A stretch of DNA of 64,000 nucleotides from Platanthera guangdongensis (lineage: Eukaryota; Streptophyta; Magnoliopsida; Asparagales; Orchidaceae), in the NCBI GenBank assembly GCA_039583875.1, contig CM077162.1:171697220-171761219 (forward strand), written 5' to 3'. This document shows positions 34,084 through 44,202 of this stretch, piece after piece. Below the pieces are notes generated by a model. It saw only the letters and a program-made list of their open reading frames with translations, did not search any database and was not told the DNA's origin. Both the position numbers and the translations under genes were made by a program. The first letter of the stretch is position 1. Each line of letters starts with the position of its first letter.

Positions 34084-35375
34084 CTCACATCATCACTAGT
34101 GCACCGTGATGCGGGCCAGCCTTCCATTCCTGGGTAGCCGCAGCTTCCCTCTCTCGCAGAGCAAACCACAAGGAGCTTCGCAAAGCATCCAAGATCATAT
34201 CCATGGCTAGCTCACGCATGAGCATACCATCCACACATAACATTCATTCATTCATCCAAGACAATAACATCTTTGAAACCCCACAGAGTCTTCTTCGGTT
34301 TACCCATGAACATCACCAATCCAGACTAACGGTCCAGATGGGCTTCACACAGCATGCATATGCCGTACTCTACAATTCTGGCTCTAGATGCAGACTCAAC
34401 AAAGGAATCACTTCGCGAATCCACCTTTTGGTGGAGGATTCCACGCATATGCATAACGAAAGGACTTCGATGTCCAAGAAGGAGATCGTTACCCTTGAAG
34501 ATCGCTTCGGTGCCATGAAGTAGCCTGACGGACGTCAGCGCCTTGACTTATCCTTCATGAATCCACTCTCGGATCTTCGTTCGGCACTCCGTAGCTCCTC
34601 CAGCAGCTGGCTTTCTCTTCCTCCTTCCTTCCCTTACACTCCCCTCTTCTTGCTCTCTCTTGAAATGAGAAGAAGAAGAAAATAATGAAGAGGAAGGGTT
34701 TAAATCCCCTTTTCCCCGGCCTTAGCAACACCTGGCCAGAGCCTATCCATTGAATCCAGGACTAGGGAATCAAACGGCTCAGAATCGTCCAAAAAAGCAT
34801 AAACACGGCCGGAGACGCCCATGTCACGGGCCGTGTCACTTAAGCGGTAGGCAACCAACTTACAACCAACCAGTACATGGTCATGTGACACGCCCGTGTC
34901 ACAAGCCGTGTCCCATGACACGCCTTCAGACACGCCCGTGTCTGTGGCCGTGTTCATTAGGCTGCACAACCTCAAAATCACCCGAGACTCACACGGCCCT
35001 GGGACACGCCCGTGTTCCAGGCCGTGTGCACCTGGACATACATGTGTCCCGCAACACGCCCTGGCTCAAAGTCGTCGGATTGAGTTTGTCGACCGCGCTG
35101 ACATGCCCTGTGACACGCCTATGTCACAGGTCGTGTCCTCCACACTCGACACTCGACAATCGTCGACCGAATTGTGTCGATCAGAGGGACACGCCCACTG
35201 ACACGCCCATGTCAGTTGGGTCACGCCCGTGTCACCTAGCGTGTTCCTTCCATCAACCCAATTTCGTCGACCAGACACCCAACTCCTCAAGCCAGGCACG
35301 ACACGCCCTGGGACACGCCCGTGTCCCAGACCGTGTCACCCCACCTGAAACCCACATGGACTTTGGGGTGTTACA
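34084..35375 (-). repeat. E3 5' LTR, distal part (resumes after E4)
   Basis: Starts with the right CTCAC duplication (34084-34088), matches 12957-14248 and ends GTGTTACA followed by CAGGA. The GACACGCCCGTGTC array is at about 34803-35340, with some units more symmetric and some less than in the other LTR. Confidence 0.93.
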
Positions 35376-35442
35376 CAGGACATCCAACAAAGGTTTAACT
35401 TTTTGTTTGAAGGAAATCGCAGCGCATCTGTTATACAGATAA
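35376..35442 (-). pseudogene. Host exon-like fragment, copy B, upstream part
   Basis: On the minus strand, after a CTAG acceptor-like site, the frame reads YLYNRCAAISFKQKVKPLLDVL and joins SDDSKVSL at 12088 once E3 is removed. Copy A has the homologous start at 11400. Confidence 0.5.
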
Positions 35443-36178
35443 CTAGAACCTGACATCGACAACCAGAAAACATCATTTAAACCTGAAATACAACAGATTA
35501 AAAGTGGAATACAATAGATTATAACTGGAATAAAATATATTATAACTAAAATACAATAGATTATAATTGCAATTTAAAAATTATAACTCAAATATGCAAG
35601 GTTATAGCTGGAAATAACAAATCTATGGTCGGAAAACAAAGTAGACATCTGTAATCACAAGAAAACAATTGGAACATCAAAAATGAACTAAAAACAACAC
35701 AGTTACTCATTAATGATGTTATAATGCAAGTGAAATCACCCAGAATATTTAAAACCAGAAAGGAATACTTGTAATTTGCCGGAAAACAACTTGAACCTCA
35801 AAAAAACTGAAAAAAATGTATATTGGTACATTATACCTTCAAGGAAGAAGCAAACCCTAGTAATGACAACCTGATGTTCTTCCTCCGTTCTCCAACTCCT
35901 CCAGTTACTCGGCGTCCAGGTGAAACCCTAGAAATGCGAAGTTGGGGGGAAAGGAAAAATATAATAGCAAAGATGAGATGCTTGAAACTCAAACCCTAGA
36001 AAAGAACTATTTTACGTGACATTGGGGGGAGGGAAGACATGAAGCTAGGGTGAAAGCGAAGGAGTGGGGGAAAAAGTGGGCCCCAACGAGTTAAGTCCTA
36101 TTTAAATTTGCACAGGAGAATGGCGTGTCACGTGCAACAAAAATTTTTCCTTTTCTAAGGCTTCCTTTGGCATGGTGG
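35443..36178 (-). other. host non-coding DNA between exon fragment and E6
   Basis: About 35460-35830 is AT-rich and intron-like. About 35830-36070 on the minus strand contains several AAACCCTAG/CTAGGGTTT words typical of plant 5' leaders and an AAG|GTATAA donor-like junction near 35836, so the 5' end of the disrupted gene may lie here. No start codon or open frame could be fixed. Confidence 0.35.
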
Positions 36179-38325
36179 TGTAACAACCCCATCCGTTCAG
36201 ATAATATATACTAGAATGTTCGGCCGGGGCCCCACAGCATATACCACAAAACAGACGATGAAGCTACGGAGTGATACCAGAGTAGCACAGCGCACCTAAC
36301 ACATTGCATTCTACCGGAAGCCTATAACACTTGAACTCCTCTCTTGAATGTCCAACATATAAAATTCCACATTTTATAGATTAGAGGAATATCTTACAAC
36401 ATGTAAACATCGTTGGTCTTATGGCCTTACAGGGCTTTCAAACAGTGGCCCAAACATTGGCACGCAGGCCGGCCACATCAAAAGAAAACATAACATGTAC
36501 ATCCACATTAGCCTTCGAGGGCTAGCAGCGGCAGCAGAAAAAGCAGTAGGGACTTCAGCCCTTATGCGTCCCGCTCGGTTCTTCAGCACCCGCACAGGGA
36601 CATTCCACCCAAGGGTGGCAAACAGAGGCAACGGTCAGCATTCAGCTGACCCAATTTTAACGACCCTACCCCTTTCTCGGGGCAGAGGTAACCTTCCCTG
36701 CAGGCATAACATATCACAAGCATGTATCTAGATATCATAAAATGTGCTTTCACGCACACATGTAATCACAACTGTTAGCTACCCGGCCCAACGGTCCGTG
36801 CACTCAGGGCACATTCTTGGTGTACTGGCACACCACCGTATCAGGGTCACAGCCCAACGGCAACTCACTTGAGCATTTACTCCATGGCGTGCAGCCGGAG
36901 TTTTATAGTCTTAGTGAACCGGGATTGGCCCTTAGCCCCCCATTGTCTCACGACACGCAGGCCTAAGACTATTGCTATGCGCTCCAACATACCGCACCTT
37001 CTGCTCTCACGTCTGACGGACATAACGCAAGTCGGATCCTCCACCCCCCGTTGCTCAAATCGCCTTGCCATCACCGAGCACGGCGTACTCACAGCTATAT
37101 AAAGGCGTGGGTAGGTCTCACCGATCCTGTTCTGGCATTCAAGCCTGGGTATTTCTATTACACCCAATCTCTCACAACATTAGCGGGTCTTTCCTGGGCA
37201 CACCAGTACTTCCTGCTACTCTCTTCGCAGGTGGACACCGCAAATAGTACAAATGTCAGGGGTATTTCCTGGCTATCATGCCAGTACTTCCTGTTACTCT
37301 CTTTATAGGTACCACCCAATAGCACAAGCAGCACAATCATTATACGGGTATTTTCCTGTACTACCACTTCAGTACTTCCTGCTACTTTATTTCACAGGTC
37401 CAACCCGTCGACTCCTAAACTACGCGTTTATCATGGAGTCTTCTCCGGTTCGTTTATGCAACATCACCAATCCAGACCAACCTGTTTGGATGGGTTTCAC
37501 ACAGCATGCCTATTTCGTACTCCATTTCCGGATCTATATGCCAATAAAGGGGATTCCATGAATCAACCCAAAGACTCCCAAAAACAGCCACCTCTTGGTG
37601 GAGGAATCACATACATATGCCAAAAAGGAAGCCTTCACATGGCTAGGAAGAAAAGTCGTTACCCTTGAAGCCCTCTTTGGTGTCATGAGCTCTAAGCTGG
37701 CTCGAACGACTCACAAGAGCTTTTCCTCCGCAACGTTGGCCTCGGATCTCTCGTCGGTAAACCGCAGCACCACCGGTGACCAGCCCCCTCTCCTCCTCCT
37801 CCTTCTTCCTCTCTCTTTCTCTCTCTAGAAGTGAAGAAAGAGAAGACCAAATGAGAAATGAGATTTCTCTTCTCATTCACGGCCTTAAGGACATAGGGAG
37901 GCAGCTTCAGCCATTGGATCCCAACTGAAAGAACAGACGGCCACGATTTTGCCACAAATATATAATTTTTACCTGACACGGCCCGTGTCCCAGGCCGTGT
38001 GCCCATACACGGCACTAGACACGCCCCAGCTCCAATTCGTCGGGCTGAGTTCGTCGACCTCGCTGACACGCCCTGTGACACGCCTGTGTCACAGGCCGTG
38101 TCTCAAGCACTCGACGATCGTCGACCAGATTTTGTCGACCACTCGTCGACTGTTCACTCAGGGAGGACACGCCCTCCGACACGCCCATGTCGGATGGCAC
38201 ACGCCCGTGACACAGGGCGTGTTCCTCCCGAACACTTCGCCGAACGCAGGACACGCACTGGGACATGCCCGTGTCCTAGGCCGTGTCACCCCAAAAATGA
38301 GCCTACTGAAAAATGGGCTGTTACA
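36179..38325 (-). repeat. E6 3' LTR (2147 bp)
   Basis: Ends TGTAAC/GTTACA. It shares the LTR-terminal block (GGCCGGGGCCCCAC) and the CTCGGGGC, CACTCAGGGCAC and GTCTTCTCCGG blocks with E3 and E5. A palindromic array at about 37975-38290 includes a unit at 38072-38095 with one arm mismatch. Confidence 0.88.
37975..38290. repeat. decayed GACACG inverted-repeat array in E6 LTR
   Basis: Contains CCTGTGACACG with a one-mismatch complement (38072-38095) and several weaker units, plus TCGTCGACC words. The position in U3 matches E3 and E5. Confidence 0.8.
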
Positions 38326-38339
38326 ACCCTCCCCTCCTA
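38326..38339 (-). other. E6 polypurine tract
   Basis: The minus strand reads TAGGAGGGGAGGGT, adjoining the LTR. Confidence 0.8.
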
Positions 38340-38466
38340 CAAGAAATTTCGTCCTCAAAATTTGTATACAGGAAGGAAACCAGCAACAGAACATTTTTAT
38401 CATATGAAACATTTATGCTACAATAAAATTTGCACTCGGCAATCGCTACAAAAATAGCTCGGGAGA

Positions 38467-41400
38467 CTATGCGTGCATGGTCTGCTCTCGCTCCCATGTA
38501 AGTTCCTCACGACAGCAAATATCCCATCGGACTTTAACCATGTCGACCGTCTTGTTTCGCAACTGTTTCTTGGCTCGATCCTCGATCTGAATGGGTCTAA
38601 CTCTTGTTGTTAGCCCATACTCCACCGGCACATGATCATCCGTGATCACTTGAGTTGGAGCTTTCACGGTCTTCCGACGCACTGAGATGTGAAACACATC
38701 ATGTAGTCCACCCATGTCTGCCGAAAGAGCTAGTCGATACGCAGCTTCTCCGATTCGCTCAACCACTTCACATGGATCCAAATATCTTGGACTCAACTGT
38801 TTCAAACGTCGAATCCTGGATACACCTTTGAAGGGTTTGATATTCAAGTAGACCCAATCGCCTACCGCGAACTCTATGTTCAGGTGCTTGGCGTTGACGA
38901 TCGAAGTAGCCTCTCGCGAAGAGCACGAATGGTTGAGTTTGCTTCATCGACTTCATTCCGAGTATAAACTCTAGCTTCGCCCGATTCTCCCCAAGGCAAG
39001 GGAGTACGACACTTCCTTCCATATGGAACTTCATATGGTGCCATCCCGATGCTCGCCTCGTAGCTGTGATTATAAGCAATTCCCCCATGTAGAGATGATC
39101 TTCCCATCTCTTCCCAAAGTCTAAGGCGCACATTCGGAGTATGTCCTCCATCGTTCTGTTGGTTCGTTCAGGTTGGTCGTCCGTTTGGTAGGAAATGTGT
39201 CACTTTCATCAGCCGATCAACAGGCACCCAGATGGAATCTTTCCCTTGCTGAGATCTCGGTAACCCGTGTACAAAATCCATAGAAATATCGTCAAATTTC
39301 CATTCTGGAATCGGCAACGACTTCAAATAACCGCCCGGTTTCAGGCATTTGGCCACAGAACGAGCAACATCTTTCTTTAGCCCTGACCACCAAACTTGCT
39401 TTATCATATCTCTGAACATCTTCGTGCTTCCTGGATGGATTGAGTACTTCGTATCATGTGCTTCATACAGCAGTTCTTCCCTCAATTTACCCACATTTGG
39501 GATGCACAAACAGCCTTCTTTTCGCAAAAGACCGTCATTCTAGGAGAACTTCCCTTCTGGCCCAGCTTTCTCATAGCGTAGGAGATCTTCGTCCAATTCC
39601 ATTGCCCGTCGAACTCGGTCCGCAAGGTCACATTTCACCTCCATCCAGGTTACACATGCATTGGCAATGGAATTTCTGTCAACACAAGAAATCTCTAACG
39701 CTTCCAGCTCCTGGATGAGAGTTCATCATGCCTTTGCAACCAAGTTGTTCGTGCCGGAGTCCGCCGACTCAAGGCATCCGCAACAACATTCCCCTTCCTG
39801 GGAGTATAGTGACTCTCAAAGGTGTAGTCCCCGAGGAACTCCAACCACCTTTGTTGTCGCATATTCAAGTCCTTCTGCGCCAAAATGTACTTTAGGCTCT
39901 TGTGATCTGTATAAATCTCCACCGTCATACCAAACAGATATTGTCGTCGCAGCTTGATCACCGCTGCCAACTCACGATCATGGACGGGATAGTTCCGCTC
40001 ATGCACTTTTAGCTGGCGTGAGCCATAAGCAATCACCTTTCCATTTTGCAGAAGTACGCAGCCGAAGCCGCTTCCTGAAGCATCGCTGTAGATTACAAAT
40101 CCATCGGTACCACACGGCGTTGACAACACAGGCGCCGTGATCACCCGGCTCTTCAGCTCTTCAAAAGCTCGCACGCAGTCTGGCGACCAACCGAACTTCT
40201 GTTCTTTTTGTGTCAACGTGGTTAGCGGCAAAGCTATCCGTGAGAGTTTGCAACAAATCTTCGATCGTAGCCCGCTAGTCCAAGTAAGCTCTGGACCTCG
40301 GCCACTGAAGACAATACTGGCCACTCTTCTATGGCCCTTATCTTCGCTGGCTCCACAACTATGGCCGCTCCACTCACCAAATGACCAAGAAAAGCCACTG
40401 ACGATAGCCAAAACTCGCACTTCGAGCTTGGCATAGAGCTGATTCTGCCTCATTGGATTCAACACCAGCTGCAAATGTGTCGCATGATCGGCTTCCGATC
40501 TCGAGTACACCAGGATATCACCAATGAAACACTATCACGAACAGATCTAGGTACTCGCGGTATCTTTGGTGCATCAAGGCCATAAATACTGAAGGCGCAT
40601 GACACAGCCCAAACGGCATGACCGTGAACTCGTAGTGCCTGTACCATGTTCCAAATGCGGTTTTGGGAATATCTTCTTCCCGGATTCTCACTAACTAGAT
40701 GTTAAGTCCAACTTCGAGTAGACGGACGATCCCACTAGCTGATCAAATAGCTCATCAATCCGCGGAATTGGATGTTTATTCTTCTTCGCAAAAAGCACAG
40801 GGGCGCTCCAGGGAGACAGGCTTGGGCGGATATAACCCTGCTCCATCAATTCCTATAATTGGACTTTTAACTCCGCCATTTACTTAAGCGCGATGCGATA
40901 TGGCGAGCGGGCCACAGGTTTCGCACCTGGCACCAACTCAATCGTGAAGTCAATCTCTCGCTGAGGTGGTAGCCCAGGGAGATCCTTGGGAAACACATCT
41001 GCAAATTCCGACACAATCGGAACATCACGCACACTGGTCTTTGGCTCAATAGCCTGAATCGGGGCGAAGTAGCACTCTGCACCCTTCCGAACAGATTTCA
41101 AGACTTGGAGTGCAGGCAACAACATCATTCAAGGCATGCTGCTTCGCAAGCCAATCCATACCACATATCACGTCAAATTCCGATATCGGCAATACAGATG
41201 AAGCAAACTGAAATCCCTACTTCCTAGTTGGACCGCCACATCGCACGCTTGATCCACAAGCATCTAACAGTCATTTGTCACCCTCACTTTGACGCTATCT
41301 GTCTTCACACGACTAGGTATCCCAAGTCACGATAGAAACGCGCTAGACAGAAAAGAATACGAAGCATCTGTATCAACCGGTGCTCGCGTCAGCGTGTTCT
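38467..41400 (-). pseudogene. pol: E6 pol, multiply frameshifted
   Basis: Fragments in order on the minus strand are a protease remnant near 41360 reading DTDAS where DTGAS is expected, the protease-RT linker (VPIVSEFADVFPKDLPGLPP, 41128-40880), RT pieces, RT C-terminus plus RNase H ([15 protein letters not shown], 40510-39695), the integrase zinc/core region (39527-39168), further integrase (39151-38880) and the chromodomain-like end (38847-38467, VKVRWDICCREELTWEREQTM). Many indels and stops separate them. The family is that of E5, whose intact pol served as guide. Confidence 0.88.
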
Positions 41401-41792
41401 ACATCATCGCAAAGCCTGTGGTGCACGTAACGCACACAAGCAACATACACAAGCTGCAAACAAAAGCAAGCAATACGATTCTCGCGCACTCGTAACACGT
41501 AGGATTGCGCCTGGGACGCAGAGGACTCCACCACTGTTTTTCCCGTCTCCAACTAAGACGCTCCGATTTCCTGCTCAACCAGACGTCGATGACTCCTGGT
41601 AAGTTTGGGCACAAATGTCCCCATGGCATAAAACATCAACAATCCGGCATGTTCACGGCTATCGAACAAACACGTTGATCCCACACATCCATGTATATTG
41701 TAGTTATAAAACATAAACGTCGTCATAGAACTATCCTCCAAAATGGCTTCCTGTACATAGACACATGCATAAACCACCATACATGAGGAGCC
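41401..41792 (-). pseudogene. gag: E6 gag C-terminal remnant, cut by E2
   Basis: On the minus strand the stretch around 41500-41640 resembles the end of E3/E5 gag (a knuckle-like H-C region followed by words like SASQ). It is out of frame in places and ends at the E2 insertion. Confidence 0.55.
41788..41792. other. E2 presumed target-site duplication GAGCC (left copy)
   Basis: Five bases abutting the E2 LTR. The second copy would lie beyond the window, so this is not verified. Confidence 0.5.
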
Positions 41793-42681
41793 TGAAAGAT
41801 ATGGTACCTAAACACCTAGAGGGGGGGGGGTGAATAGGTGACCAAATCCTTTTTAAAACTTTGTTGGCAGCATAACAGTTTATAACACAGATTTCTGAAT
41901 AAGTTCTCACAGCAAACACAGCAATTCACAACACAGCACAATCACAGCACAGAATACACAAGATTTTATAGTGGTTCCCCAATCTTTGGGTACATCCACT
42001 TTCCCCCTTCGCCTATCTAGCAGTGTACTAGATTCGGCCAAACTTCTCCACTAGCTCAGAACCCAACTAGGTTCCTACACCTCAGGCCCAAAGCCTTACA
42101 CTCAGCCACAAAGGCCTACACTCAGCCACCCAGGCCTACACTCAGCCAATTAAGGCCTACACTCAGAGTTCTTCAACTCCTACACTCAGGCAATCAAGCC
42201 CTACCCTCAGCCTTTATAATATAGGCTTACAATTCTCTCAGATCCAATGGATCCTACAAGTTAAAATAGAAATACAATTGCTAACTCTACAACTCAGAAA
42301 ATAAGAGAGGAGTTGAGAGTTTCTTGAAGAGTTCTTGGAAGAACTCAGTTAGATCCAAACTGACTTAGCTTCCTTCAAAGCTTCTTGAGTTAGAACTGAA
42401 TTAGTCTGAATCTTCTGCAGTTGTTCTTTGACCTCTGCTTCTTGAGATCCAGATGTTTCTGAATCCTTCTTCTCAGCCTTAGTTCCAAAGACTGAATTCT
42501 TGATTGGAGCTCTCTCTCTCCAACTTCTTAGATCTGCAGTTGGACTGACAGATCTTCTTGTGTTGATCCTCTGTATATGACTTTTCTGATTTCTTGCAGA
42601 ATCTGATCAACCACTTTAAGTATTCTTCACAACTACTTGTAATCAACAACAATCCTTCACTTTCTGTAAACAATGGGTGCC

Positions 42682-42689
42682 TATTTATA
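42682..42689 (-). promoter_or_regulatory. E2 LTR TATA box
   Basis: TATAAATAGG on the coding strand, about 155 bp downstream of the U3 palindrome array, as in E1. Confidence 0.7.
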
Positions 42690-42845
42690 GGCTTCCTTCA
42701 TGGTAACCGGCTGATCCGGTTCATAACAGACTTCTGATTCCTCTGACAGTTGCAGTAGACCGGCTGGATCGGCAGCTGTCATGTCAACCAGTCACTTCTT
42801 GAAATTCTCTAACTGTCAGATAGTGTCGAGACTTTCTGTTCTTAA

Positions 42846-43754
42846 GTGTCGACACTTATAGACTAAGTGTCGACACATGTTGTATAAGTGTCGACACAAG
42901 TCTACAAGGTGTCGACACAATTCCTTGTATGTCTCGACACAGATTCTTCTGCATGTGTCGACACTGAAATTGAGTGTCGACACAAGTCTTGTTCTTCATT
43001 CTTTAACTGTATTCTTCTAAGTGTCGACACATGTTCTTTGTGTCGACACATCTTCATGTGTTGAAACTGTCAAGTGTCGACACTGCTTCTTGGTGTCGAC
43101 ACAAGTCTTCACTTTTGATTCTTCAGCTGAGTGTCGACACATTCCTTTAGTGTCGACACTTGTACTTAGAATATTTTGTAACTTTTCTGTTCTTTGCTAA
43201 GTGTCGACACAGCTCCTTGTGTCGACACTTTCTTCAAATGTAGAGTCTTCAACTAAGTGTCGACACATTGTGCTGAGTGTCGACACTTTCTTCAAGTGTT
43301 GACTCTCCTGGTTGTGTGTCGACACATTGTGCTGAGTGTCGACACATTCCTCAAATGCTGACTCTTCTGCATAGTGTCGACACATTGTGTTGAGTGTCGA
43401 CACTTACTTCAATTACTGATCTTTCTGCATAGTGTCGACACATTGTGTTGAGTGTCGACACTTTTACTTAGACTCTGCAGACTTTTGCTGAGTGTCGACA
43501 CATCTCCAAGTGTCGACACTTTCTGGTGTAGACTTAGCTCTTCTAGGTGTCAACACTTCTGCTAAGTGTCGACACTGCTTTTCTGCATACTTCTTCACTG
43601 AGTGTCGACACAGCTCCAAGTGTCGACACTTTCTGTCTGGTGTCGACTCTTCATCCCAGGTGTCGACACAATGACTCCAAGTGTCGACACTGCTTGTCTG
43701 GGTGTCGACACAAGCTTTCTCAAGTGTCGACACTTTCCCTCTGGGTGTCGACAC
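42846..43754. repeat. GTGTCGACAC palindrome array in E2 U3
   Basis: About 30 exact copies with irregular spacing, plus degenerate ones. Spacers differ from E1 at many places, while the aligned palindrome cores are mostly unchanged. Confidence 0.92.
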
Positions 43755-43899
43755 ATGGACTTAGAAACTTTTAGCTTCAGTCTAGTGAATACCTAACCTG
43801 CACAAGTAACTCAAACAAACATCAAATACATTATGATGCATATCATTGAGTTAGGTGAGGCTTCTTCAAATCAGGTACATTTGACCAATGTACCCAACA

Positions 43900-43913
43900 A
43901 TCTCCCCCTATTT
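43900..43913 (-). other. E2 polypurine tract
   Basis: AAATAGGGGGAGAT on the minus strand, adjoining the LTR. Confidence 0.87.
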
Positions 43914-44202
43914 GGAGAAGTCATAACCCTTAGTCAATGATATACACCACTCATAATTAAAAAATTATAAAATGATGTAAAACAGGTATATGTCAACAGA
44001 GTTAAACTTAAACATGTAATAAAGCACACATGTATACTCATACAGCATTACAGAACAAACAAGAATTAGACACATTCTACTAAACAATCATGAATTATAT
44101 ATTTATCAAAAATTGTTCATACATTGTTTGCAATATATTTTCAAAGATTTACAATAATGTTTAGATGTAACAGAGTACAACATTCTTCAGTCTAATCTTA
44201 AT

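Larger units (their letters stand above)
12089..35375 (-). mobile_element. E3: gag-only (non-autonomous) Gypsy-type LTR element, host of E4 and E5
   Basis: Two LTRs of 2160 and about 2159 bp (TGTAACGCCCCC...GTGTTACA on the plus strand) enclose only 1559 bp of internal DNA (14249-15807), which holds a gag gene and no pol. The orientation is minus: primer binding site at 15793-15804 next to the right-hand LTR, polypurine tract at 14249-14263 next to the left. Terminal LTR sequence and gag resemble E5 and E6, whose pol places them in Gypsy. E4 (with E5 inside) is inserted in its 5' LTR. TSD CAGGA confirms the outer boundaries. Confidence 0.9.
36179..41792 (-). mobile_element. E6: decayed Ty3/Gypsy element, truncated by E2
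   Basis: The 3' LTR 36179-38325 (TGTAACAACCCC...GTTACA) is followed on the minus strand by chromodomain-like, integrase, RNase H, RT and protease remnants and a gag tail. The element is cut at 41792 by the E2 LTR, and the remainder would lie beyond the right edge. LTR and protein are related to E3/E5 but heavily mutated, making E6 older than E2. Confidence 0.88.
41793..43899 (-). repeat. E2 3' LTR (2107 bp)
   Basis: Coding strand TGTTGGGT...CTTTCA. TATA box at 42682-42689, tandem units near 42105-42170, and palindrome array at 42846-43754. Confidence 0.93.

Noticed and set aside
42846..43754. CRISPR-like array
   Set aside because: The repeat is only 10 bp and perfectly palindromic, spacing is irregular, no cas genes are present and the locus is a plant LTR.
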